Positions 13,320-24,820 are shown, counted from the stretch's first letter. The stretch is DNA of 64,000 bases from Bolinopsis microptera (GCF_026151205.1 NC_087079.1:9040635-9104634); one strand, 5' to 3'. Made by a program: numbers and translations. Notes: generated by a model from the letters alone, not told the origin.

Positions 13320-13802
13320 TGTTTAGGGGGGGGGGGGGGGCCAAGTGGATATTTGTAGATATTTGTAGATTAATGTAGAATGGATAATCCACGAAAAAAG
13401 TGGATGACATTCTACAAATATCTACATTTATCTCCAAAAATTCAGTAGAATTTCTGGGCATTAACTTCAATTTCATCACGTTTTTATATATGCTAAGTGA
13501 TATTATCTGACTACTTGCACAGTTCTTCTATGTTTATTTGAGTGTATTTACATGGAGATTATGGTCCATAAACACTATCATACAATAGAGAAAAGCAATG
13601 ATCTAAAAGGGTGGAACTATCTAATTTAATGTTGCATATTATGGGGGGGCGGCGCGGGGGGGGGGGGGGGGGGGGGGGGGGGGCTAAAGTTCTGATCTCT
13701 AGTACCGGTGCTGTCAGTCTGAACTTCCAACCATGCCATCCGCCTGACTAGGGAGAGATAAAAGAGGTACTGTTAAATATGGCAAAATAAAATTGTCACA
13801 AG

Positions 13803-15905
13803 GTGGAATGAGGAGGAGGAGGTGGAAGAGGAGGCTAGGAGGACTGTGGAGAAAGAGGGGACTGAGGAGAAGGAAGAGGAGAACTGAGGAGGAGGACTGA
13901 GGAGAAGGAGGAAGAGGATGAGGACTGAGAAGGAAGAGGAGGAGGATGAGGACTGGGGAGGAGGACTAAGGAGGAATATTGAGGAGGATGAGGATCACTG
14001 ATCGGCTTAGGGCGAGGCCGAGGGGTACTTTTTTATCTTAATAGCCGAGGCCGAGGAGTGCCATCTTAGTTAAGACCGAGGCCGAGGGAAGCCGTGGGGT
14101 GCTTTTTTGACCGAGGCAGAGGTCTATCCTAGTATATGCCCTTTGAATAAACGCCATCATGTAATTAGGAAAAAAAATAGGAATACTGTTTTCAGAAATG
14201 AGAAATAAGAATGTGTCGTACATATAAGGACTGAGGAGGAAGAGGATGACTGAGGAGGAGGAGGACTGAGGAAAAAGAGGACTGAGAAAGAGGTGGAGGA
14301 GGTTGAGGAGGACTGAGGAAGAGGAGGACGGAAGAGGACTGAGGAGGAAAAACACTCAAGAGGATCAGTAGGACTGAAAAGGAGGAAGTGTTAGGAGGAG
14401 GGGGACTGAGGAGGAAGATTAAGGAGGAGGTGGACTGAGGAGGAAGTTAGGAAGAGGAGGACTGAGGAGGAAGAGTTAGGAGGATCAGGAGGGGGACTGA
14501 GGAGAAGGACTAAGGAGAAGGAGGACTGAGGAGGAGGATGAGGGGAAGGAGGAGGAGGAGGTTGAGGAGGACTGAGAAGGAGAAGGACTGAGGAGGAGAA
14601 GGAAGAGTAGGGGAGAAGGAAGCATCTAAATTTTATTTCCGTAACAGTTTTTGTCCGTTTTTGTCCGCTTGCGGATGGGGAGACGGAGGACTGAGAAGAA
14701 ACTGTACAAGCGAGGACTGAGGAGAACTGAGGAGGAAAAGGATAACTGCGGAGGAGGACTGAGGAAGAAGAGGACTGAAGGTGAGGTGGAGGGGGAGGAG
14801 GTTGAGGAGGACTGAGGAAGAGGAGGAGGAAAAATACTCAGGAGGAACAGTAGGACTGAGAAGGAGAGGACTGAGGAGGAGGAGGACTGAGTAGAAGGAG
14901 AATGACTGGGAAGAAGGAGGACTGAGGAGGGGACTGAGGAGGATGACTTAGGAGGAGGTGGAGGACTGCGGAGGATGATGGGGGAAGGAGGAGTGGAGAA
15001 GGAGGAGGAGGAAGCATCTAAATGTTATTTCCGTGAGAGTTTTTGTCCGTTTGTATCCGTTTATGTCCGTTTTTGTCCGCTTTCTGAGGAAGAGGATGCG
15101 GATGGGGAGACGGAGGACTGAGAAGGAACTGTACATGCGATGACTGAGGAGGAGGAGTTTGAGGAGGACTGAGGAGGAGGGAAGGAGGTTGAGGAGGACT
15201 GTGAAGAGAAGGACTGAGGAGGAAGAGTTAGAAGGAGGACTGAGGAGGAAGAGTTAAGAGGAGGGGGAATGAGGATGAAGAGTAAGGAGGAGGGGGACCG
15301 AGGAGGAAGAGTTAGGAGGAGGGAGACTGAGGAGGAAGAGTTAGGAGGAGGGGGACTGAGGAGGAAGACTTAGGAGGAGGAGGCCTGTAAAAATGTCCGC
15401 TTTCTGAGGAGGAGGATGCAGATGGGGAGACGGAGGACTGAGAAGGAACTGTACAATGTACATGCGATGACTGAGGAGGACTGAGGAGGGAAGGATGACT
15501 GAGGAAGAGGACTGAGGAAGAGGAGGACTGAGGATAAGGTGGAAGAGGGTGAGGAGGACGGAGGAAGAGGAGGACTGAGGAAGAGGAGATCTGAGGAGGA
15601 TGATAAGGAGGAGGATGTCAGGATGAGGAAGAGGATGAGTAGGAACACTGAGAAGGATGAGAAGGAGGATGAACCATCTAAATGTCATTTCCGTAACAGT
15701 TTTTGTTCACTCCGGACTGCGGAGGAGGATGATTGAAGAGGAGGAGGAGGAGGTTGAGGAGGACTGAGAAGGAGAAGGACTGAGGAGGAGAAGGACTGAG
15801 GAGGAGGGGGAGGTGTAGGAGGACTGAGGAGGAGGAGGAGGAGGAGGAGGAGGAGGATAAGGAGGTGGTAGACTTGGGAGGAGGAAGAGGACCAAGGAGG
15901 AGAAG
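13803..15905. repeat. GA-rich minisatellite of element C
   Basis: Purine-strand repeat of the same kind as in A and B, interrupted at about 14618-14670, 15005-15080, 15395 and 15675-15720 by the (A/C)CATCTAAATGTCATTT junction and remnants of TTTTTGTCCG. The phrase GATGCGGATGGGGAGACGGA recurs with small variation near 14674, 15096 and 15416, showing module-level duplication. A GGCCGAGG-rich patch at 14005-14120 breaks the pattern. Confidence 0.85.
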
Positions 15906-16058
15906 GAGCAGTGTGGTTGACTATTTCGTAATCACCTCATGGGCAAGAGATCATTGCTTTGTGAAATTAGTATGAATTTATCTTGAGCCGTCCTGCAGGA
16001 CATGCAAACTTTGCTGGAGTATAGTTTTGCGAAACAAACTTAACCCGACCCTTGGAAA

Positions 16059-16345
16059 TCATGACATTTGAACTCCCTCAGCTTCGCTTTCTTGATCGAA
16101 AGCTGATGCTAAAATCCCCCCCCCCCCCCCCTCCTGAAGAAGAGGAGGTCTGAGGAGGATGATAAGGAGGAGGATGTCAGGATGAGGAAGAGGATGAGTA
16201 GGAACACTGAGAAGGATGAGAAGGAGGATGAACCATCTAAATGTTATTTCTGTAACAGTTTTTGTTCGCTCCGAACAAATCATGAACATTTGAACTCTCT
16301 CAGCTCCGCTTTCTTGATCGAATGCTGATGCTAAAATCCCCAAAA
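16059..16345. repeat. duplicated module inside element C
   Basis: A phrase running GAACTCCCTCAGCTTCGCTT, CTTGATCGAA and GCTGATGCTAAAATCCCC is present at about 16071-16118 and again at 16291-16342. The GA block between them (16140-16275) repeats the one at 15580-15715. A 17-base C-run follows the first copy. The structure suggests tandem duplication with one junction at the C-run. Confidence 0.7.
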
Positions 16346-16396
16346 TTAGTTTTTCCCCCGTTCAGCAACAGAGTTTCTGCCGATCTTATGTCGATC

Positions 16397-16546
16397 GTTC
16401 CGAAGAGGGTTGTGCTGACCTCAGTTGCTGCCTCCGAATCTGCTTCCTCCGATTCTAACATATTATAAGTATACTTATAATATGTTAGAATCGGAGGAAG
16501 CAGATTCGGAGGCAGCAACTGAGGTCAGCACAACCCTCTTCGGAAC
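16397..16546. repeat. perfect 150-bp palindrome
   Basis: The sequence from GTTCCGAAGAGGG reads identically on both strands up to CCCTCTTCGGAAC. The arms are 75 bases each, with no spacer, centred on AGTATACT between 16471 and 16472. On the minus strand the right arm continues towards the 151-codon frame at 16618. Such a palindrome would extrude as a cruciform; it may be a foldback duplication or an assembly artefact. Confidence 0.85.
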
Positions 16547-16617
16547 TTAAGTATCATCAGTGCAAGTGGGACAGTCCACTTCATCATTCTCACACTCAGT
16601 CAACTCTGCAGGGTCAT

Positions 16618-17073
16618 TTATATCCTCCTCTCATTCAATCGGATGATGTTTTCATCTTCAAATATTTGCAGGAAAGGTAACTTGAACTTCTTACCATCGT
16701 CCACGACAGCCTTGGTACCTCGTTCCATGGCTTTCTTCAAGCTATCTATTTTGATGTCACTTGAACTCAAATCGTGGACCTCCTTCGTATCATTCTTCCA
16801 TGTCTCGTGTGGTAGTGGAACTTCTTCCCTGAAAATACTGCGTCCACGGGAATGGGCATAGGCTGTCATGTCATCTGCAAGAGCGAGCTCTGAGCGAAGA
16901 TTTATTTTCTCGCAGCCGTATGCTAAAGTTATGGCATCGAGATTTGTGCGGCGACCAGCAAAGATACCAGTTCGAATCCAAGCAAAGAGTTGTTCATTAG
17001 CATCAGATCCTAGTAGGTATGTTGTTACTTTTGCAGAAAAAGGAGATAGAGAATGAGTCCATCGCAAGTACAT
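16618..17073 (-). CDS. 151-codon open frame inside element C, unknown
   Basis: This open frame has ordinary, non-repetitive protein composition, from MYLRWTHSLSPFSAK to FEDENIIRLNERRI. It includes a stretch resembling a soluble alpha-helical domain (DSLKKAMERGTKAVVDDGKK). I do not recognise a transposase signature (no DDE/D triad, zinc knuckle or HTH that I can place) or a host family. It lies wholly within C, so it is either a captured host exon or a piece of the element's own protein. Pseudogene status cannot be excluded. Confidence 0.4.
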   Translation of the reverse strand: MYLRWTHSLSPFSAKVTTYLLGSDANEQLFAWIRTGIFAGRRTNLDAITLAYGCEKINLRSELALADDMTAYAHSRGRSIFREEVPLPHETWKNDTKEVHDLSSSDIKIDSLKKAMERGTKAVVDDGKKFKLPFLQIFEDENIIRLNERRI

Positions 17074-17937
17074 TTCAGATCTTTAAACGTCTGCCAAGTT
17101 ATAAACTGACAACTATCAGTTATATTAGATTTCCAGAGAACAAAAAAAGACTTGCAGTAAGAAAGCCTCAGCTAGAAAATGGATACTCTTCAGAAAAAGT
17201 CCTGTGGCTGAATATCCTTCTCTCAAAAAATACTAGTATAAGCAGGACAGATCCAGAACAAGTGAAGGATCTTGACGGTCAGTCAGATTCAAAGCACTGA
17301 GAGAAGTATAGGCAAGCATATAGGGGTTGTCCTTGATGAAATTATAGATGAGTGGTTACATCAAATATGGAACCTAATTCAGGTATTTAATGACATGTAT
17401 AATTACTAGAAGCTTTCTGGAATCCAATAGATAAAACATGTAATGGATAAGAAATCACACAAATTTCTATACATTTTTTGTAGATAAATGTAGATATTTG
17501 TAGATTATTGTCAATGGATAATTCACGAAAAAAGTGGATGACATTCTACAAATATCTACAAATATCCACTTGGCCCCCCCCCCCCTGTTTAGTTATGTTG
17601 AGGTATTTTATGTTGAGGTAATTTCTAAAAATGCAGGAAACATGCATATTGTCTGTGATCAGAACATAATGACGTTTAATGAAGACCGCAGTAGAGATAA
17701 GTTGACACATTGCTCTATACACAATTACACTGTTATATAACAAGATTGTGTGTAATAGGAGCCATCATGTTAACTGTGCGTAGAAGCATACAGCATTTTC
17801 ATCAGGGTCAATATTTGATAAGTATTTGAATGTATGTGTACATGATATTATATGTATCACGGAGGGAGTCGTGTGAAATATTTATTTTGTTTGGCAACTG
17901 TCGAAAATGTTGCATTTCAATCTTACTATGTAATATT

Positions 17938-18652
17938 GGGGGGGGGGGGGGGGGGGGGCCAACCATATTAAAGTATATTAAAATGTAGGATTTTTCCCGA
18001 TTTTGACCCGGGGATATACTTTAATATACTTTAATATACTTACAATATACTTTAATATATCCCTATCTCCTTGGAGGCCTACATCAAAAATTGTTTCCCA
18101 AAATAAGCTTGAAATGCAATTCTTAATCGATTCCAAAAAGTTCTTGAACAAATATTGAAAACTGATGGAGTTATTTCAATTTTAATGAAGTCATTTTGGC
18201 TAGTATTCCGAACCGAGATATTATGTGCAATTTTCCCAATTTTGTTCATGGAGGTCTTTTTACTTAGTATCCACTATATTCAACAAACACTGAGTTATAT
18301 CTTTCACATAGAGTTAGTCTCATTAAAAAATATTGAAATTTTATCGAATTTGGGCAAAAGCGAATTTGGGCAAAAGCGTATGCCCAAATATGGGCATATT
18401 TTTTAAAGCTCATAGCTCAGCCAATTTTTGACCAATCTGGATGGAAATTCATGTACTAGTCCTAAAACAGGCTTATCTTGCGAATCTGAGTGAAAAATAT
18501 AGTTCATCATGTAAATCTTAACGAAGAATATAAATCTTCTAATTGTAGGTATATTAAAGTATATTAAAATGTAGGATTTTTTCCGATTTTGACCCGGGGA
18601 TATGATATACTTTAATATACTTTAATATGGTTGGCCCCCCCCCCCCCCCCCC
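17938..18652. mobile_element. G-run/C-run hairpin element, type D (715 bp)
   Basis: Twenty-one G (17938-17958) open the element and 18 C (18635-18652) close it. The flanking duplication is ATATT (17933-17937 and 18653-18657). After the G-run, CCAACCATATTAAAGTATAT is matched by the inverted copy at the right end. Both ends carry a hairpin of TATTAAAGTA repeats around the same loop, AATGTAGGATTTTT(C/T)CCGAT, in the same orientation (17961-18062 and 18549-18634). The 480-bp interior has no convincing gene; an 83-codon plus-strand frame at 18155-18406 looks like chance. This is the simplest and clearest member of the family. Confidence 0.75.
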
Positions 18653-18894
18653 ATATTAGTATTCCAATAGAAGCTCAGAAAATATTTGAAAAAATTGAAG
18701 GTGTTTATATATTAACATCGTTCACGTAAGTTTAACAGGTAAACGTAGCCAAGATGCTTCAACTGTTTATGTCAACTAAAGGAATGCCAACTAAAGGAAT
18801 CTTGGCAATTTTTCAACATTTCTCAAATTCAGATTATTTCAACGTAGCATCGGTCAACTTTAATGTTATATGCTGTTATATGCTGTGTTTCTAA

Positions 18895-19211
18895 GGGTGG
18901 TTCAAAAACTAAAAGTTGCTCAAATCTAGCTTTAACCAATGTAGAATAACAAAATTCTGAAGCGTTGTTAGGTGTTGAGAACTAGAGTATTTAATAGGGT
19001 TATTCAGGCCCACCAAATTAAATGTCATTTTAGTGTAAGTTCCAACCATTACGTGCGGTGACTCTCAATCATTGACGTTTTATTTGATTAATCATGTGAA
19101 CAATTAAGCGATCGGAAAATTTGCTAAAGCAAACAAGCCAATAAAAAATACTTTAAGAGTTTAAGCTTTGGTACAGCAAGAATTGAGCAACTTTGGGTTT
19201 TTGACCCACCC
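18895..19211. mobile_element. MITE-like inverted-repeat element (317 bp)
   Basis: The left end GGGTGGTTCAAAAACTAAAA followed by GTTGCTCAA is matched in inverted orientation by TTGAGCAACTTTGGG plus TTTTTGACCCACCC at the right end, an imperfect 30-base terminal inverted repeat. I found no clear target duplication (CTAA on the left, AATTA on the right). Non-autonomous DNA transposon is the likely reading. Confidence 0.5.
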
Positions 19212-19501
19212 AATTACTATTTCTTGGTAATACAATTTTATACACTTTATTTGATACAGTTAAACCCAAAATACCACGTTTGGCCAGATTATATAGAAAT
19301 ATATCGCATCTAATAGTTACTTTGATACTTATTTGGTTTACTAATTTGAGTAATTAGTTATGTATGAGTCTATATTGAAACGAGCTTTACTTAACATTGA
19401 AGGAATATACATCAGGATCAGCTAGGTACATTATACATTATATTTTGTGGTACGTGTTATTTGGTACGGTGATTGTAATATCATAGTGTATATGAACAAA
19501 C

Positions 19502-19589
19502 CTTTCTTTTCTCTTTTCGTCTTTAGCAGTCATAGGGGGCTTCTTGTTCTTCCCCTTGTTAGCACGTCTCTTCTTTTGCAACGCCAATA
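19502..19589 (-). CDS. second coding exon of a small basic protein
   Basis: On the minus strand an acceptor (AATTTCAG, AG at 19591-19590) opens an 88-base exon that closes at a donor (AAAG|GTTTGT, GT at 19501-19500). Joined to the exon at 28746-28767 it stays in frame, giving a very basic peptide with QKKRRANKGKNKKPPMTAKD at its core. About 15 of the first 37 residues are Lys or Arg. The next exon would have to lie below 19500 and I could not identify it. The Lys/Arg-rich start could bind nucleic acid, but I recognise no family and assign no function. Confidence 0.5.
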
Positions 19590-19591
19590 CT

Positions 19592-22072
19592 GAAATTATT
19601 ACGTCAAAATAGTGACATGAGCAATTAAAGATGGATATTTAATAGACAACTCCTTTAATTTAAGATTAGCTGACTGTTAAATAAACGAAGTTCATTAGTT
19701 ACGTTTTAGTCTGTGCCACCCTGTACACAGTACACATTTCAAGTACACAGTACACTATGTAACTAATTAATATCCAAAATTTAGATCACATACGTTAAAT
19801 TGAATTTAATCATAAAATTTCGCAACACGAGTGAATATTCAATAATTCAGAAACATGAAATGGTGCATTTAATGTGTAGCAGGATGCTTCCAATAAGTGT
19901 CCTGTTCTTTTCGTGGGGAAACCTAACTAAAGACAAAATTTATATTATAAACTTATATTTACGTAATTATATACGTAGTAGGAACGTCTCGACTGTAATA
20001 ATTGTCCAACAGCTTAGCTGATTTCTAGCAGAGAAAGATTTAAAAGTAGAGGTTCAAAATTATATTTATGCTTCTCAGATGATCACAAAATTTAACAATT
20101 GCATGCCTTTCAGCAGAAAAATTGACGATTTTGATTACAGAGATTTGACTATTCATTTATCTACAATTATTGGCCAACTATCCATTCAGTACCGAAAAAT
20201 GTTGATAAAGAAGTACATAGAGGTTAAAACATTGTACACTGGGCAATTTACGATTGATAACTCTGTACCGAATGATGTAAGTACACGTGTAAATGCTGAC
20301 TTATAATGACAGATTTAAATTGCCATAACCTAAATTTAATTTAACATGAAATGATTTGGCGAAACTTACCCAAATAATCAATGCTGAAATCACACAATCT
20401 GCTGAACTCTTTAAACACCATTATAAAAACTATTGAAGATGCATTAAAATAAACGCTACTAAGCTAATTAAATTCTTTGTTGATCATTACATTTTATGTG
20501 AAAATTGTAGTTATACGTGTGAGGAGGACTAAAAAGTAGGCTTAAAAACTACCCATATCATAAACTAGATACTAGATAGTATAGATAGAAACAATTAATG
20601 AAGAGACTCAACTAGTTCACGCCCCCTTATACCGTTGTGACACTGCCAAGTTGGCAGTGGCACAAAATGTCGAAGTTAAACTATACGCTAATTAACAATA
20701 AGATTACTGAGCGGAGAGGTGGGAAGTTGGCAACCAGTTCCAAGGTGGGCGTGGGCGAGATATTGAGGTGACATTATGTTGCAAGATGAAGGAAGAACAA
20801 ATTTCCTTAGCTGACAGTTTGATAACTTTGCATTGCAAAGAGGGTAACAGCACAAGCAAATCAAGCTGCTTGCATTGAAAGAATCTTGGTAAGAACTGGT
20901 AGTTGAATATCAAGAAGTTAGATTTCTATCATATAGATAATATTGTGCTAGTACCACTTCTATACTCCACCTGAAGTGGAAGTTGGTATTTTTGACAGAT
21001 AATAGATATCGAACTGCTTGCATCTTTAATTCTAATCTCTAAACTCAGAGTAGGGGGGGGGGGGGGAAACCCCGTTGATGCCCAAGTTCATTTGACGAAA
21101 AAATAAAGTATAAATGGGAGAAATTTGTATCATTTTCAACATTTTCCGGTAGAAATAAAATAATAATCATTTCTGACACAACACTCTATTTAGCTAAAAT
21201 ATAGCTGCACTTACTAATTAGAATGAACACGATTTTGATGATTATTTTCATCATAACTCAAGTTTTAGCTGTTATTTAGCCGATGCCAATTTGACCAAAA
21301 ATTGGGGATTAAATGGGCATGGAGTCGCCTCCCTCCTTTCAAAAACTAATGCAGAATTTGACAGTTTCTGTGGAAGATACAGAAAGCAATATCCTCTGCA
21401 AAATGAATAAGAACGCATAGGCTACATCCAACAACTCCAAATCCACTTCCCCTAAAGTAATTTAATATAGTATGTAAAAATACCCCAGCGGGAGAGATCT
21501 ATTTATAAGCTAGATTTGATCTTCCTGCTTCTCTTGTACACTGCTACTAACTACTACTATACTACTAACTGCAGTTTCTTTTGAAGTGGAAGTGGTAGTT
21601 ACTCTAACCACCACTTCTCTGCAGCTTTATCTACGTCACTATTAAAAGGGCGGGTTAAGGGGTGCAACTTTACTGTCAGTGTTGTTAAGTCATAAACTCT
21701 AGTCCAGAGCTAAATTAGGTGCTATGTTTTCTGAAACAAGTTCAACTGACGACAGATTTTCAAATTACTTGTTTGATTTTGAAATTACTTGTTTGCAAAG
21801 TTGAAAGCGTTAACCATTTGAAATTTTGAAATAATTGCCATTCTTTGCTGGCACTAAATTTCCAGACGCAAATCTAAAAGTTTCCATTTCTCTTTTCAGA
21901 CACAGAACACTGACTAGAGCATGTGATATTGTGATAATGTCAGACACTTGTCACTTGTGCACGGTTGTGTTGGTGCCTAACCTGCACTGGTGAAACTAGC
22001 AGACATCCTGAGTGCATGGAAAATACCTGGGAGGTACAGATCAACATTCAACCCCCAGACGAAACTAGAACC
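19592..22072. other. AT-rich presumed intron, nothing identified
   Basis: No conserved coding sequence is visible. Short open frames of 69-75 codons at 19800-20913 lack any recognisable features. A 14-base G-run at about 21053-21066 has no matching C-run partner, so it is not called as another G-run element. Confidence 0.5.
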
Positions 22073-22197
22073 TATACGGGTAAACCACCCCTAAAACGTC
22101 ACGTGTTTTTTGGGCCCAGATTGCCGAGTTAGGGCTAAATTTACAGGGTTCTGAAGTGTCTAGGAATAATATTTAAATCTTTTTCTAGCCTGCCAGA

Positions 22198-23166
22198 CAG
22201 GAATCGACCGGGACATGATTTCAGGCCTGACCGGGACCGGGACCGGGACCAAGAATCCTGAATTAACCGGGATCATAAATCAGCATTTTACCGGGACCGG
22301 GACCGGGATGAAAAATGTGACTTGACCGGGACCCGGACCGGGATAGCTCAAAATTGCCGATCCCGGTACCGGGATTCCCGGTACCGGGAATTCCGGTCGA
22401 TTACTGGTTAATTCATGATCATAATTTATTACTCAAACTTGTTTAGCAATTTTAATCATTGTTTTATTTGGCTCAGAGGATATTTAAAGATGAAATTCAC
22501 AATGAATGAAAGGAAAAACTTAAAATCACAGTGAATGAAATTATGTAAAAGATCCAGTAAACGACCGGGGGTAGGATTTGGCCGGGGCCGGGGCCGGGGC
22601 CGGGAATGTCCAAATTTTGCCGGGGCCGGGAATTGGCCGTTCTGGAATTTGGCCGGGGCCGGGGCCGGGAATTTAATAAATCCACGGCCAAGTTATTAAG
22701 ATTTAAGGATTTAGGTGGAATATTGTAATTGTAAAAACTATCAGAGGTTACAAAAACAAAGGACTGCTCTTGAAAGTTGGCACTCTGGACATCATCCTTT
22801 CAAAATTGAAAATCCATTTTAAGATTGATATGAAAGTTTTAGGCCGATTTCGATCAAAAATTCCCGGCCAAATTCCCGGCAAAAATTGAAAATCGGCCGG
22901 GGCCGGGGCCGGGAAGAAATAGCTCCCCCGGTGCCGGGATTTCACGGCGCCGGGAATCCCGGTCGCTTACTGAAAAGATCCCGGTCAAAATCCCGGCAAA
23001 TTTGAGTGATTGACTGGGACCGGGACCGGGACCGGGACCAAGAATCCCGAATTAACCGGGACCGGGATCATAAATCAGCATTTGACCGGGACCGGGATCG
23101 GGATAGCTCAAAATTGCCAATCCCAGTACCGGGATTTCCGGTACCGGGAATCCCGGTCGATTCCTG
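22198..23166. mobile_element. non-autonomous hAT element, ACCGGG-rich (969 bp)
   Basis: Terminal inverted repeat CAGGAATCGACCGGGA at the left, matched by TCCCGGTCGATTCCTG at the right. It is flanked by a perfect 8-bp duplication CTGCCAGA (22190-22197, 23167-23174), the hallmark of the hAT superfamily. The interior is dense in ACCGGG units, which produce Asp/Arg-rich spurious frames. It contains a second hAT insertion at 22555-22972 and itself lies inside the 22077-24731 element. Confidence 0.8.
22555..22972. mobile_element. nested hAT MITE (418 bp)
   Basis: The left end CAGTAAACGACCGGGG is inverted as CCCGGTCGCTTACTG at the right. The 8-bp duplication AAAAGATC is perfect (22547-22554 and 22973-22980). 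The GGCCGG-rich interior resembles the host element, so related hAT MITEs inserted into one another. Confidence 0.8.
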
Positions 23167-24820
23167 CTGCCAGAAAGATTTGATAATTTGAAAATAAAAT
23201 CAGGTACAATTTTTTTGACGTTGAAATGGAGTTCGTTTTAAAACACCACCCCTAAAATGTTATTTCTATATGTGTGATAATTCAAAATGTACAGGAGGCC
23301 TGATTTATCTTTTGTCACTAGTACTATTTGTTTTGTCTTATTAAAACATTAAGCTACTTGAAAACATTCACTCACCTAAGATAGCACCTCAAAACCGTAA
23401 TCACCCCCTAAAATGTCACGTGCCACACCCCTAAAACGTCAGCTAAAACAGGTTGTGTAGCACTCACAATGTTGCTCAATTATTAATTTTAACCACTTCT
23501 GGGACTAATATTACCTATTTCTGAGAGGTGTTGACCAGAATTTCTCTCTCTGTTGAAAAAAAAATGGTGGAATTTAGTCAATTTACTTTTTGTGACATTT
23601 TGGGGACTTTTTTTTTGAATACCCAGAACTTACGGCAAAACACTAACTCGGTCAACAAAATTTACACCTGTAGTTAGATTATCTAGTTATAAACTAACAA
23701 TTGGCACTAAAGAAATGGATTCAATGTGATTTTAACCTTGTGCAAATCGCATGTTTTAATTGCATTTTTTGGGATTTTTAACATCATCCTGCATCTTGGC
23801 AATTTTAGTGACCTGTAGTTAACTAAGCCAACACAGTAATCGATCTGACCTTCTCTATAGACTAGATTTGACTGCTTTTAGCAAAATTGAATGTCAAAAA
23901 CTACTAGTTTATGGTAAACCTATGATATGCCCCCTATGATGTTATTTTTTTCTCCCCTAAAATGTCAAATTTGTATTTTGTTCGCATGGTGTGCGATAAT
24001 AGCTCTTGTTTTGGCACTTGTTAATTATTAACATCAACTATTAACGAAATGTGTAGTAGGGACTGGACAAATTTGGCTGGAAGGAGCTGTTCTTGTATGT
24101 AGCAATGCATTGCATCTTAGGAAAAGCCTGAGTAATTTGATCAGGTTAAAATGACATTTTAGGCTAGGGGGGATAATTAGACATGTTAGGGGATGTTTAT
24201 TGCGATTAATAAAATAAAACTAATTCCTTGAGCTGCCAAAGCTTTCCAATGCGATATTACCATTAGATGCTAAATATGATGTTTAATAGGCTGGTACCTC
24301 CATTTTATGGTGCTTGTAGTCTCAAAGCCAGAATCTGATAAAATGACATTATAGGGGGCGGCCAGGTGACATTTTAGGGGAGGGTAGTAATATTGAGTAA
24401 TGTATAACTTTCCATATCTCCAGTCATATGTACAAAGTTGCTAAAATATGTAAATATCACTATCCTAGACCAAAACTGAGTTAATATTAATGAATTCCAG
24501 AATTATAAAATTGTGCGCTTTTTTTCAAAAGTAAAAAATTCGTACAAAGTGAAAAAAATGCCCTTATGGCATCATTTAGATTCAATTTCAGGATGTGGCA
24601 GGGTCTGAATGATATTTTTTTATGTTAAGGAGTTACAAATGATTAGGTAAGATACTTTCTAAGAAGATGGGATCCAATCAATCAAGAGTGGCGTTTTAGG
24701 GGTGGGTGACATTTTAGGGGGGGTTTACCCATATAACTTGAACTCAGAAAAGCCGAATTGTTAACATTCTCTATTTAAACTCCGTGGGTGTATTTTAAGA
24801 CTAATTTAGTAAAATCAAAT

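Larger units (their letters stand above)
13326..17585. mobile_element. G-run/C-run hairpin element, type C (4.26 kb)
   Basis: It starts with 15 G (13326-13340) and ends with 12 C (17574-17585). It is flanked by a perfect 6-bp duplication TGTTTA (13320-13325 and 17586-17591). After the G-run, CCAAGTGGATATTTGTAG reads identically inwards from both ends. Each end forms a hairpin of GTAGATATTT repeats whose loop (AATGGATAAT(C/T)CACGAAAAAA) is in the same direction at both ends (13341-13440, 17466-17573). The interior holds GA minisatellite (13803-15905), four GCATCTAAAT/TGTCCG-type junctions, a 36-base G-tract (about 13656-13683 and upstream), a 150-bp palindrome and a 151-codon open frame. The perfect duplication makes a single insertion likely. 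Confidence 0.75.
22077..24731. mobile_element. TIR element with inverted subterminal repeats (2.65 kb)
   Basis: The ends are CGGGTAAACCACCCCTAAAA on the left and its near-exact inverse, TTTTAGGGGGGGTTTACCCA, on the right. They are flanked by the 4-bp duplication TATA (22073-22076, 24732-24735). The motif CCCCTAAAAYGTCA recurs at about 22085, 23250, 23404, 23430 and 23954 in one orientation, and at about 24151, 24343, 24366, 24691 and 24707 in the other. This is the arrangement of transposase-binding subterminal repeats. No transposase frame is present. A 4-bp duplication fits Sola-like or some other TIR superfamilies; the superfamily is not proven. A hAT element is nested at 22198-23166. Confidence 0.65.

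Noticed and set aside
13648-16132. Internal G-tract (about 13656-13683) and C-run (about 16116-16132) as a further nested G-run/C-run element
   Set aside because: No matching hairpins or flanking duplication next to these runs; they may be remnants, but the case is not supported.
16970-16990. B-box-like GTTCGAATCC suggesting a tRNA gene
   Set aside because: No A-box or cloverleaf stems at the right spacing; it lies inside the open frame of element C.
21053-21066. Isolated G-run as the left end of another element
   Set aside because: No C-run partner, terminal hairpin or target duplication was found within reach; only weak inverted similarity near 21300.
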